DNA of 47,432 nucleotides from Actinobacteria bacterium Ga0077560 (GCA_001464275.1 LNFL01000151.1:1-47432), one strand, 5' to 3'. Positions 26,718 through 35,367 are shown, numbered from the stretch's first letter. Made by a program: numbers and translations. The notes: generated by a model not told the origin, from the letters alone.

Positions 26718-26821
26718 CGCCGCCGCTCCGGGCCGGTGAATGCGTGGTCTGGCGTGGGGTCCTCGGTGGGTCGCCCGGCCGGGAGGGCCGGGTATGACCG
26801 GTCACACTCCCACCGCCGGGG

Positions 26822-26848
26822 GAGCCGTGCCAGTGCCGCACACGGCTC
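26822..26848 (-). terminator. hairpin in the gap before dppC
   Basis: 8-bp perfect inverted repeat (26822-26829 with 26841-26848) with an 11-nt loop, about 93 nt after the stop of the minus-strand gene at 26941-27189 and upstream of dppC. It may end that transcript. I see nothing else clear in the gap 26718-26940. Confidence 0.35.
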
Positions 26849-26940
26849 GGGTCCGTTCGCGCCCCCCCGGCGCTGACGGATGCCCCTTCCTGCGCGCCGT
26901 GCTTGACGCGGGGCCTCCCTCTGTGCGCACCCGGCGGCGG

Positions 26941-27189
26941 TTACTCCACCACCCGCCACAGGCGCGGCTGGAAGGGGTCCGGGTCCGATCCCGGCGTGTC
27001 GTGGTCGAAGGCGACGTGGACATGGCCTTCGGAGCCCAGATGCTCCATCGCGTCGATGAACCGCTCGGGGGTGGCGTCCGCCCCCCGGGCGCGGACGCGC
27101 TCGAAGAGCGCGGCCTCCCGCACCGGCTCACCCGCGGCCCGGAGGGCCGTCATCACCAGGTCGTGCAGCGGCGTGCCGTCATTGCCCAT
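26941..27189 (-). CDS. Small conserved-looking protein with winged-helix-like sequence
   Basis: 82 residues. GAGGGAG precedes the ATG by 5 nt. The sequence forms three predicted helices (PLHDLVMTALRAAGEP, REAALFERVRARG, TPERFIDAMEHLG) followed by two strands (HVHVAFDHD, QPRLWRVVE), which is a winged-helix-like order, but no family is recognised. Divergent from the GGDEF/HD-GYP gene downstream. DNA binding is only a guess. Confidence 0.6.
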   Translation of the reverse strand: MGNDGTPLHDLVMTALRAAGEPVREAALFERVRARGADATPERFIDAMEHLGSEGHVHVAFDHDTPGSDPDPFQPRLWRVVE

Positions 27190-27300
27190 CGCGTGCTCCC
27201 TCGGTCGGATGTCCCGGTCATTCTCGCCGCCCGCGTGCCGGATCCCGCGGGATGGCGCGATGGCGTCATGTCCGTGCGTGCCCGAGCCGATACGCAGGTG

Positions 27301-29412
27301 ATGGGCCATGCCGGCGACTCCCCCGTGTCGCACCGGCCGTTCGTCGCGCAGGGCGCCGCGGAGCGCCGCATCCTCGCCGGGATGTGGCTGGCGGTCGTCG
27401 TCGCGGTGGCGGTGTACTGGCCCCTGCTCGCCCTCGACGGCGGTGCGGTCCCCTCCTGGGTGGTCACCGCCTGGGGGCAGGCGGTCGCCTGCGCCGCGGG
27501 TGTGGCGGCCCTCGCCCGGCCCCTGCTGGTGCGCGAGGACCGCTGGCAGTGGGCGCTGCTGGGCCTGGGGATCCTCGCCCTGGGCATCGGCGACGCCGTG
27601 TGGGCCGCCATCGGCGAGCCGGAGCTCTCCGCCGTGGACGGGCTCTACCTGGTGGCGCTCGCCGCCCTGCACGTGGGCCTCATCGGGCTGGTGCACAGCC
27701 ACGTCACCCGGGCGACCGGGGTGATGCTGCTGGACGCCGCCAGCGCGGGCCTGGCGCTGGCCGCCGTGGGCGTGGCGGTCGTGGTCCCCTGGGCGATGGC
27801 CGGCGCCGACGGCGGGCTCGCCGTCGCGGTGAACCTCGCCTATCCGCTGTGGGACGTGGCGCTCGTGGCCAGCGCGGTGGGAGCGGTCGCGCTCAGCGGC
27901 TGGCGACCCGGCCGGGACGCGCTGGGACTGATGGCGGGCTTCGGGCTGATGGTGCTGGCCGACGCCGCGTACGTGGCCGGGATCACCCACGGGGTGCTGG
28001 GGTCGCTCAGCGAGGTGCTCTGGCCGCTCGCGTATGCCGTCATCGGCCTGTCGGGCTGGCTGCCGTCACGGGTGGCCCGGCCCCGGCCCGGCGGGTCCTG
28101 GCGCACGCTGGTGGTGCCGGCCGCCCTCGGCGTGACGGCCCTGGCGGTGCTGGTGACCGCCGGCTTCCGGCCCGTCAGCGGTGTGGCCGTCGTGCTGGCC
28201 GCCGCCGCGGTGCTGGCGGTGCTCGCCCGCGGCGCGCTGCAGTTCATCGACGGCTGGGCGTTGGAGCGCGACCTCGAGGCCGCCGAGCGGCTGGCCGCCC
28301 GCGATCCGCTGACCGGGCTGCTGAACCACCGCGCGTTCCAGGAGCGGTTGGCCCACGAATCGGCCCGCGCGGCCCGTGCCGGTGAGCCGATGGCGCTGGT
28401 GCTCATCGACATCGACCACTTCAAGGCGGTGAACGACGGTCACGGCCATCAGGCCGGCGACGAGGTCCTGCGCGAGGTGGCGGTGCGCCTGACGGACATG
28501 GCCCGCCAGGAGGACGTGCTGGCCCGGATCGGCGGGGAGGAGTTCGCCTGGCTGCTGCCCGGCGCCGACGATCTGGCCGCCTGGGACGCCGCGGAGCGGG
28601 CGCGCCACTCGGTGCGCAGCTCCGACATCCCGCCGGCCGGACGGGTGACGGTGTCCGGCGGCGTCGCCGACATGCGCCACGCCCGGGACGCCTCCGAGCT
28701 GGTGCGCCTGGCGGACGGCGCGCTGTACTGGGCGAAGGCGCACGGCCGTGACGTGGTGTTCCGCTACTCCACCGACGTGGTCCGGGCGCTCTCGGCCGAG
28801 GAGCGGGCGGGGCAGCTCATGCGGGCCCAGGCCCTGAACGCCATGCGCGTGCTGGCCCGCGCCGTGGACGCCCGGGACCCCTACACCGCCGCGCACTCCG
28901 AGCGCGTGGCGGACCTCTGCGTGCGCCTGGCGACGGTGCTGAACTGGCCGTCCGAGCGCATCGTGGCGCTGCGCGAGGCCGCCCTGGTGCATGACGTGGG
29001 CAAGATCGGCGTGCCCGACGCCATCCTGCTGAAGGCCGCCGGCCTCACCGACGCCGAACGCCTGCAGATCGAGGGGCACGCCGCCCTGGGCGCCCAGATC
29101 GTCGCCGACGTCCTCACCAACGAGCAGGCGTCGTGGGTGCGCGGTCACCACGAGCGCTTCGACGGCGCCGGGTACCCCGACATGCTCGCCGGGCGGGACA
29201 TCCCCGACGGCGCACGGATCATGACGGTGGCCGACTCCTGGGACGCCATGACCACCGACCGGCCGTACCGGCTCGGGCTGCCCGTGGCCGAGGCCCTGGC
29301 CCGGGTCCTCGCCGGGCGCGGCACGCAGTTCTGCCCCGAGGTGGTGGAGGCCATGGGCCTGCTCTCCGAGCACGGGCTGCTGGAGCCCGCGGGAGCCGTC
29401 CACCCCCGCTGA
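27301..29412 (+). CDS. Multi-pass membrane GGDEF / HD-GYP c-di-GMP protein
   Basis: 703 residues: an N-terminal membrane sensor of about eight TM helices (about 27-275), GGDEF domain (about 325-485) and HD-GYP domain (about 505-700). Both active sites are intact: I410-G-G-E-E-F415, and HD at 564-565 with HHERFDGAGYP from 616. It may therefore both make and break c-di-GMP, or use GGDEF as a GTP-sensing switch. The C-terminal GTQFCPEVV segment is typical. The ATG at 27301 has AGG just upstream; an in-frame ATG at 27268 is the alternative. The far longer open frame starting at 26740 is not supported. Confidence 0.9.
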   Translation: MGHAGDSPVSHRPFVAQGAAERRILAGMWLAVVVAVAVYWPLLALDGGAVPSWVVTAWGQAVACAAGVAALARPLLVREDRWQWALLGLGILALGIGDAVWAAIGEPELSAVDGLYLVALAALHVGLIGLVHSHVTRATGVMLLDAASAGLALAAVGVAVVVPWAMAGADGGLAVAVNLAYPLWDVALVASAVGAVALSGWRPGRDALGLMAGFGLMVLADAAYVAGITHGVLGSLSEVLWPLAYAVIGLSGWLPSRVARPRPGGSWRTLVVPAALGVTALAVLVTAGFRPVSGVAVVLAAAAVLAVLARGALQFIDGWALERDLEAAERLAARDPLTGLLNHRAFQERLAHESARAARAGEPMALVLIDIDHFKAVNDGHGHQAGDEVLREVAVRLTDMARQEDVLARIGGEEFAWLLPGADDLAAWDAAERARHSVRSSDIPPAGRVTVSGGVADMRHARDASELVRLADGALYWAKAHGRDVVFRYSTDVVRALSAEERAGQLMRAQALNAMRVLARAVDARDPYTAAHSERVADLCVRLATVLNWPSERIVALREAALVHDVGKIGVPDAILLKAAGLTDAERLQIEGHAALGAQIVADVLTNEQASWVRGHHERFDGAGYPDMLAGRDIPDGARIMTVADSWDAMTTDRPYRLGLPVAEALARVLAGRGTQFCPEVVEAMGLLSEHGLLEPAGAVHPR

Positions 29413-29424
29413 GGCGGCCGCGGG

Positions 29425-29447
29425 CGGCTGCGGGCGCACCGCAGCCG
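29425..29447 (+). terminator. hairpin after the GGDEF/HD-GYP gene
   Basis: 9-bp perfect stem (29425-29433 with 29439-29447) and a 5-nt loop, 13 nt after the stop; no T-run. Confidence 0.5.
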
Positions 29448-29552
29448 GCGTCGGATCGTCCCGGATGGCGAACCGGGCCTTGACCGGCGACAACCCGGTC
29501 CCAAGACTCCCGGGCGCCGCCCGGGCCGGGCGGACCGACGCGGAGGATCAGG

Positions 29553-31175
29553 GTGTCACAGCAGGAGTGGAGCGACTGGTACCGCCACGAGGACCCCACC
29601 GAGTGGGTGCTCCCGAGGATCCTCGCCAAACGCGCGGAGGCGACCCCCGACCGTCCCTACTACCGCTTCGGCGACGGCCAGTGGATCGGCTACGGGGAGA
29701 TGCGTGCCCGCAGCAACCGGGTCGCGAACGCCCTGTCGCGCCACGGCATCGGGGCCGGGGACGTCGTGTCCACGCTGCTGCCGAACATGGAGCCGCACCT
29801 GGAGATCTGGTTCGGGATCCTTGCCGCCGGGGCCACCCAGTGCCCCATCAACACCGCGTACCGGGGCGACTTCCTGTCGTGGGCGATCAACCTGCCGCAA
29901 TCACGGATGATCGTGATCGGCGACGTGTTCCTGGAGGAGCTCGACAACATCGTCGACGAGCTCCCGAAGCTGGAGCGCGTGGTGGTGGTGCCCACCGGCA
30001 AGCGCAACGGCCCCGACCCGCGCCTGCCCTGGGAGACCTACGAGGCGTTCCTGGACGGCGCCACCGACGCCGACCCCGGCGTCGAGGTCTCCTGGACCGG
30101 CGACGCCCGGATCATGTTCACCTCCGGCACCACCGGCCGCAGCAAGGGCGTCATCAAGCAGCACGCCTCCGACTACTTCTCGGGGCGGACCTACACGCTG
30201 GTCTGCGACGTGACCGAGGACGACGTCTTCTACTCGTGCCTGCCGCTGTTCCACAGCAACGCGCAGGTGCTGGCGGCGTACCCGGCGATGATCGCCGGGG
30301 CCCGCGTGCAGTTCCACGAGCGGTACTCCTCCACCCGCTTCTGGCCCACCGTCGCGGAGTGCGGCGCCACCATCCTCAACACGGTGAGCGCCATCAACTA
30401 CTTCATCTGGAACACCCCGCCGAGCGAGCTGGACCGTGGCCACGCGGTGACGCGGATCATGGCCATGCCGGCCCCGAAGGACATCTACTTCGACTTCCAG
30501 GACCGCTTCGGCATCCGGTTCATCGAGGGCTATGGCCTCACCGAGACCGGGATGGTCACCTACCACCCGCCGGGCCGCTCGCCCCGTCCGGGCAGCTGCG
30601 GGATCGCCACCCCGGGCTTCGAGGTGCAGGTGGTGGAGCCCGGCACCGACCGGCCCGTCCCGCCCAACACCCAGGGCGAGATCGTGGTGGACATGAAGAT
30701 CCCGAACATCGTCATGCGGGCGTACGTGGGGATGCCGGAGAAGACCGCGGAGGACTTCAAGAACCTGAAGCTCCACACCGGCGACCTCGGCGAGATGGAC
30801 ACCGACGGCTACCTCTACTTCCGTGACCGCCTGAAGGACTACATCCGCCGCCGCGGCGAGAACGTCTCGTCGGTGGAGGTGGAGCAGACGGTGCTGAGCC
30901 ACCCCGACGTCCTGGAGGCCGCCGCCATCGGCGTGAAGGCCGGGGAGGGCGCGTCGGCGGAGGACGAGATCCTGATCTGCGTGGTCCCCCGGGGCGACAC
31001 GCTCGATCCCAAGCGGTTGCTCGACGACCTGGAGCCCAAGATGCCGTACTTCGCGCTGCCGCGGTACGTGCGGGTGATGGACCACCTGCCGAAGACGCCC
31101 ACCGAACGCGTGCGCAAGGTGGAGCTGCGCATGGAGGGCATCACGTCCGACACCTATGACCGGGTCGCCACATGA
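29553..31175 (+). CDS. AMP-binding acyl-CoA ligase (CaiC-like)
   Basis: 540-residue adenylate-forming enzyme that would activate a carboxylic acid to its CoA thioester. The phosphate loop FTSGTTGRSKGV, the CLPLFHSN segment, the YGLTETG motif and the hinge/C-terminal KDYIRRRGENVSS are intact. The A10 motif near the end reads PKTPTERVRKVELR: the position of the catalytic Lys (normally GK) is R519, with K522 three residues later. The GTG start has GGAGG 7 nt upstream. The stop overlaps the next gene as ATGA. It resembles crotonobetaine/carnitine-CoA ligases; the substrate is unknown. Confidence 0.88.
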   Translation: MSQQEWSDWYRHEDPTEWVLPRILAKRAEATPDRPYYRFGDGQWIGYGEMRARSNRVANALSRHGIGAGDVVSTLLPNMEPHLEIWFGILAAGATQCPINTAYRGDFLSWAINLPQSRMIVIGDVFLEELDNIVDELPKLERVVVVPTGKRNGPDPRLPWETYEAFLDGATDADPGVEVSWTGDARIMFTSGTTGRSKGVIKQHASDYFSGRTYTLVCDVTEDDVFYSCLPLFHSNAQVLAAYPAMIAGARVQFHERYSSTRFWPTVAECGATILNTVSAINYFIWNTPPSELDRGHAVTRIMAMPAPKDIYFDFQDRFGIRFIEGYGLTETGMVTYHPPGRSPRPGSCGIATPGFEVQVVEPGTDRPVPPNTQGEIVVDMKIPNIVMRAYVGMPEKTAEDFKNLKLHTGDLGEMDTDGYLYFRDRLKDYIRRRGENVSSVEVEQTVLSHPDVLEAAAIGVKAGEGASAEDEILICVVPRGDTLDPKRLLDDLEPKMPYFALPRYVRVMDHLPKTPTERVRKVELRMEGITSDTYDRVAT

Positions 31176-32536
31176 GCGTTCCCCGGCACGGCCTGCTCAT
31201 CGGCGGCGAGGTCGTCGAGACCGAGAACTGGATGGACGTGGACGACCCGGCCACCGGCGAGGTGATCGCGCAGATGGCCGCGGCGACCCCCGCCGACGCG
31301 CTGCGCGCGGTGGCCGCCGCCAACGCGGCGCTGCCGGGCTGGCGGGCCACCCCGCCGCTGGCCCGCGGCGCGCTGCTGGCCCAGCTGGCCCGCGCGCTCG
31401 ACGAGGAGGCGCCGCGCATCGCGGAGCTCATCCACCGCGAGGAGGGCAAGCCGCTGGGGGAGGCCCAGGCCGAGGTGGCCCGGGCCAACGAGGTGGTGCA
31501 CCACTTCGCCGCCGAGGCCGAGCGGCTGTGGAGCAGCCACCTGCCGGCCGGCCCCGGGGGGCTGGGCAGCACGGTGCGCCCCGACCCCGTGGGCGTGGTG
31601 GCCGCCATCACCCCGTGGAACTTCCCGGTGGCCCTGGTGGTGTGGAAGCTCGCCCCGGCGCTCGCCGCCGGCTGCACGCTGGTGGTGAAGCCCGCCCAGG
31701 AGGCGCCCATGGCGGCGTGGGCGGTCTGCGAGGTGGCCCAGCGGATCCTCCCCCCGGGCGTCGTGAATTGCGTCACCGGGGAGGGGCCGCCCCTGGGCGA
31801 GGCCCTCGCGACCGCCGACGGCGTGGAGAAGGTGGCGTTCACCGGGTCGCGCCGGGTGGCCGAGCTCATCGCCGGCTGGGCGGCGCCGCGGCTCAAGCAC
31901 CTCAGCCTGGAGCTGGGCGGGCACGGCCCGCTGATCGCCCTGCCGGACGCCGACGTGGCCACCGTCGTGGACGTGGCCATGACCCAGGGGTACGCCAACG
32001 CCGGGCAGGTGCTGGTGCACCGCTCGCTGGTGGCCGACGTGCTGGACGGCATGCGCGCGCGCCTGGCCGGGCTCACCCTGGGCCCCATGGCGACCGAGCG
32101 CGGGCTGGAGCGGCACCGGATGCTCATGGAGGACGCCCGCGGCCGCGCCGCGAAGATCGAGGGCGGCCAGGACCTGGGCGGGCGATACGTCGCCCCCGCC
32201 CTGGTGACCGGCGCGGGACCCGGCACGAAGCTGGTGGACGAGGAGCCCTTCACGCCGGTGGTCGCCGTGATGGCCTACGACGAGGTCGCCGATGCCGTGA
32301 AGGAGGCCAACCGGCCGGACTACGGCCTGGTGGGCTACGTGTGCGGCCAGGACATGCGCCGCACCATGGACGTCGCGCAGGCGGTGGAGTGCGGGACGGT
32401 GGTCGTCAACGGGTGGAGGGTCGTGGTGCCGTACGCGCCGTATGCGGGCTGGCGGGGATCCGGGGTGGGCGCCGAGCTGGGCCGTCCCGGCCTGGAGGCG
32501 TTCATCCGCTGGCAGCACCTGCGGGTGCTGGCATGA
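31172..32536 (+). CDS. Aldehyde dehydrogenase family protein lacking the catalytic Cys
   Basis: 454 residues, slightly short for the family (about 480). NAD(P)-binding and structural motifs are present: ITPWNFP with N150, VVKPAQEAP, FTGSRRVAE, LELGGHGP with E247, and EEPFTPVV. The nucleophile segment reads YANAGQVLVHR: Leu281 (codon CTG at 32012-32014) stands where the catalytic Cys is found in active members. It cannot work by the normal thiohemiacetal route. The C-terminal FGGxKxSG segment is also altered (YAGWRGSG). The frame is intact and coupled by ATGA overlaps on both sides, so it is expressed as a protein. A binding or scaffold role is possible. Confidence 0.87.
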   Translation: MSVPRHGLLIGGEVVETENWMDVDDPATGEVIAQMAAATPADALRAVAAANAALPGWRATPPLARGALLAQLARALDEEAPRIAELIHREEGKPLGEAQAEVARANEVVHHFAAEAERLWSSHLPAGPGGLGSTVRPDPVGVVAAITPWNFPVALVVWKLAPALAAGCTLVVKPAQEAPMAAWAVCEVAQRILPPGVVNCVTGEGPPLGEALATADGVEKVAFTGSRRVAELIAGWAAPRLKHLSLELGGHGPLIALPDADVATVVDVAMTQGYANAGQVLVHRSLVADVLDGMRARLAGLTLGPMATERGLERHRMLMEDARGRAAKIEGGQDLGGRYVAPALVTGAGPGTKLVDEEPFTPVVAVMAYDEVADAVKEANRPDYGLVGYVCGQDMRRTMDVAQAVECGTVVVNGWRVVVPYAPYAGWRGSGVGAELGRPGLEAFIRWQHLRVLA

Positions 32537-33636
32537 ACCGCCGCGAGGTGGGGCTCAGGGAGTTCGCCCGGGCGACCGACGGGCGCGGGCCCGTGGCGAC
32601 CGGCGTCGTGCGGGCGGCCTCGCCGGTGCTCGCCGACGGGGTGAACCAGTTCATCTTCGCGGACGTGTTCTCGCGGTCCGGGCTGGGCGCGCGGGAGCGG
32701 GAGATGATCACCGTGACGGTGCTCGCCGCCATCGGCGCGGCCGACAACCAACTGGGCGTCCACGTGCCGGCGGCGCTGCGGTGCGGCGCCGACCCGGAGG
32801 AGCTGCTGCAGCTGTGCGAGCAGATCGCGCCGTACTGCGGGTTCCCCCGTGCCCTGAACGCCCTGCGCGCGGTGCGCGCGGTGCTGGACGAGCGGGGGAT
32901 CGCCTACCCGGCGCCCGTGGCCGAGGTGGCGCTGGCCGACCACGGGACGCTCGTGACCGACCGCGGCGAGGGCGAGCACGGCGACCTGCTGCTGCACGCC
33001 CCCGAGCTCGACCGCCGGGTGTGGCGCGACCTCATCGCCGCCATGCCCGAGGGCCGGATCGTGGCGCCGGACCTGCGCGGCGCCGGCGCCGCCGTGGGCG
33101 CGCCCGCCGCCGCCGACCACGCGGCGCTGGCGACCGACATGATCGGGGTGATGGACGCCCTGGGACTGCGGACGGCGCGCGTGGTGTGCCTGGGCGGCGC
33201 CGCCCCGCTGGGAGCGGCGCTCGCGCGGGCCGCCGCGGGCCGCGTGACCGAGCTGGTGCTGGTGGGCCCGCTGCGGCCCGGCGGGGCCGGCGGGTCGCCC
33301 GCCTCCGGCGAGGCGCCGGATGCCGGCGACCTGGCGCACTGGCTGCAGCCGCGCACGTTCGCCGCCGACCCGTGGGCCGCCCGCTACGCGCGGGACCGGG
33401 TCGCGCGCATCGACGCCGAGGGGTGGGCGTCGCTGGTGGCGGCGCTCGCCACGGCCGATCCCACCGCCACCGGCGAGGTCCCGGTGCGGGTGATCGTGGG
33501 CGAGCACGACGCCCTGGTGGACCATGACGCGGTGTCGGTGGCGTGGCTGGGCGCCACCCTCACCCATGTCGCGGGGGCGGGCCACCTGGTGCCGCTGGAG
33601 GCGCCCGCGGCGCTGGCGGCCGCCATCACCGGGTAG
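32533..33636 (+). CDS. Carboxymuconolactone decarboxylase - alpha/beta hydrolase fusion with altered nucleophile
   Basis: 367 residues. The N-terminal domain (about 1-125) is a carboxymuconolactone decarboxylase type (LGAREREMITVTVLAAIG, conserved H77, APYCGFPRALNALRAV). The C-terminal domain (about 140-367) is an alpha/beta hydrolase, so it resembles a PcaC/PcaD fusion of the 3-oxoadipate pathway with domain order reversed. The nucleophile elbow GxSxG reads C-L-G221-G-A; Ser is replaced by Gly, while D326 (GEHD) and H351 (GAGH) remain. The hydrolase half therefore looks inactive. Its ATG overlaps the previous stop as ATGA; last gene of the operon. No pathway partner is in the window. Confidence 0.82.
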   Translation: MNRREVGLREFARATDGRGPVATGVVRAASPVLADGVNQFIFADVFSRSGLGAREREMITVTVLAAIGAADNQLGVHVPAALRCGADPEELLQLCEQIAPYCGFPRALNALRAVRAVLDERGIAYPAPVAEVALADHGTLVTDRGEGEHGDLLLHAPELDRRVWRDLIAAMPEGRIVAPDLRGAGAAVGAPAAADHAALATDMIGVMDALGLRTARVVCLGGAAPLGAALARAAAGRVTELVLVGPLRPGGAGGSPASGEAPDAGDLAHWLQPRTFAADPWAARYARDRVARIDAEGWASLVAALATADPTATGEVPVRVIVGEHDALVDHDAVSVAWLGATLTHVAGAGHLVPLEAPAALAAAITG

Positions 33637-33670
33637 CCCGCCCGGATTTCGGGGGTTCCGGCCGGGGCGC

Positions 33671-33676
33671 GATACT
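33671..33676 (+). promoter_or_regulatory. -10-like hexamer of the epimerase-like gene
   Basis: GATACT, 6 nt before the GTG at 33683; leaderless geometry. Confidence 0.45.
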
Positions 33677-33682
33677 CCGGCC

Positions 33683-35293
33683 GTGCCCCCGTCAGCACCG
33701 CGTCCCGACCGCCGCCCGCCGTCGCCGGTGGCCGGCCTCCTCCTGTTGCTCGGCGCCACCATCGCCGTGGGCGGGGCCCTGGGCTCGGCGCTGCTGGATG
33801 ACGGGAACACCGCGGGCGGGGCGGTCGGCCCCCTCGCGCGGACGCCCCCGCCGGCGGTGGTGACCCCGGCGGTGCCGCTGCCGGTGCCCGGCGCCGAGCC
33901 GGGCGACGTGCCGGAGGCCCCCGCGCCCGACGCGCTCCCCCCGCCGGCGCCGGCCACGGTGCCCGCGACGCCGGAGCCCGCGGTTCCCGGGCTTCCGGCC
34001 CCCGAGCTCCCGGCGCCGGGCACCCCCGCGGCGCAGCCGCCGGCACCGGCGCCCCCACCGCGGGATCCCGTGACGACCGCGCCCCAGGTGCCCGCCCCGG
34101 AGCCGGCGCCCACCACCACCGCCGCCACCACCCCCGTCACGCCCCAGCCGCCGCCGCTGCGGCCCTACGTGCCGCCACCCACGGCGGTCATCCCGGCCGG
34201 GGTGCTGCCGGACGCGGCCGGCGCCCGCGAGGTGCTCCGCGCACGTCTGCGCGCCGCGGCGCCGGGGTCGCGGGAGCGCGGCGACCTGGGCTGGCTGCTG
34301 GAGCTCGACCGGCGCCACCTCACCGCGGACGCGCCCGCCGGGCGCCGGGCCACGATCGCCCGGGCGCTGCGCGTGAACGCCTGGTGGTTCGCCGACCGCG
34401 ACGCCCCGGCGCGCCGCGTGATCCTGCGCGACCCGGACGGCATGATCCTCACCTACCGCGAGGGCCACGGGTTCATGATGAACCCGGTCGCCACCACCGG
34501 CCGGTGGCGCGGGCTCAACGACGAGCTCACCCCCGAGGCGCTGGCCGACCGGCTGCTGACGATGGGCGTGCGCCGCGACGACCCGCGGCCCTCGATGGCC
34601 TGGGAGTACTACGACGTGGCCACCGAGCCGGATGCCATGCGTCCCGGCGTGTCGGGGATGGCGCAGGGGCGCATGGCGGAGCTGATGGCGACGGCGTACC
34701 GGCGCACCGGGGAGGCCCGGTTCGCCGAGGCCGCTGGCCTGGCCCTGGCCGGCCTGGCCCTGCCCGTGGACGAGGGCGGGGCGACCTCCCGGGTACGCCT
34801 GCCCGGGTGGGACGCGGCGCGGCCCTGGTACGTGGAGCGCGCCTTCCCCGGCGACGACCCGTGGAAGGGCGCCGCGCTGAACGGCTTCATGGTCACGCTC
34901 CTGTCGCTGCGCAACACCGGCGCCCGGCTGGCGCGCGGCCCGGAGGCCGCCGAGACGGCCGGGACCACCGGCAGCGTGGCGGCGGACCCCGGGCCGCCTC
35001 CGGACCCCGCGGCGCTGCGCGCCGCCGAGCTGGCCCGCACGCTCGCCGACCGCGGCACCGTGACCCTGCGCGATGCCCTGCCCGCCCATGACCTGGGCGA
35101 CTGGAGCCTCTACGGGCTGCTCACGCCCGGCCGGCCCCGGGGGACCTACCGCGCGGACCTCAACTACCACTGCTACCACGTGTTCCTGCTGCGGGCGCTC
35201 GCCCGCCCGTACCCGGACATGGGCTTCGGGGAGCTCGCGGACCGCTGGCAGGGCTACGTGGACATGCGTGGGCTGACCTGCCCGGAACGGTGA
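33683..35293 (+). CDS. Membrane-anchored protein with D-glucuronyl C5-epimerase C-terminal-like domain
   Basis: 536 residues with a GTG start: a cytoplasmic N-terminus, a TM anchor (about 17-38), an approximately 115-residue Pro/Ala-rich stalk (about 48-170) and a catalytic-type domain (about 175-536). The latter has the marks of glucuronyl C5-epimerase C-terminal domains: WEYYDVATEPD, SGMAQGRMAELMATAYRRTG, WYVERAFPGDDPWKGAALNGFMVTLLSL, then DWSLYGL, YHCYHVFLL and FGELADRWQGY. Such enzymes invert C5 of glucuronate in polysaccharides. The topology suggests an outward-facing domain held off the membrane by the stalk. The substrate glycan is unknown; no polysaccharide cluster is nearby. Confidence 0.82.
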   Translation: MPPSAPRPDRRPPSPVAGLLLLLGATIAVGGALGSALLDDGNTAGGAVGPLARTPPPAVVTPAVPLPVPGAEPGDVPEAPAPDALPPPAPATVPATPEPAVPGLPAPELPAPGTPAAQPPAPAPPPRDPVTTAPQVPAPEPAPTTTAATTPVTPQPPPLRPYVPPPTAVIPAGVLPDAAGAREVLRARLRAAAPGSRERGDLGWLLELDRRHLTADAPAGRRATIARALRVNAWWFADRDAPARRVILRDPDGMILTYREGHGFMMNPVATTGRWRGLNDELTPEALADRLLTMGVRRDDPRPSMAWEYYDVATEPDAMRPGVSGMAQGRMAELMATAYRRTGEARFAEAAGLALAGLALPVDEGGATSRVRLPGWDAARPWYVERAFPGDDPWKGAALNGFMVTLLSLRNTGARLARGPEAAETAGTTGSVAADPGPPPDPAALRAAELARTLADRGTVTLRDALPAHDLGDWSLYGLLTPGRPRGTYRADLNYHCYHVFLLRALARPYPDMGFGELADRWQGYVDMRGLTCPER

Positions 35294-35367
35294 GCGCCGG
35301 GGCACCCGTCCCCATCGCGCCGACCGGCCTTGCCGTGCCGTGCCCGACGGTGGAACATGACCCCGGG

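Noticed and set aside
26740..27300. N-terminal extension of the second GGDEF/HD-GYP protein
   Set aside because: The translation is low-complexity and overlaps a divergent small gene that has its own ribosome-binding site. The membrane domain begins after 27301.
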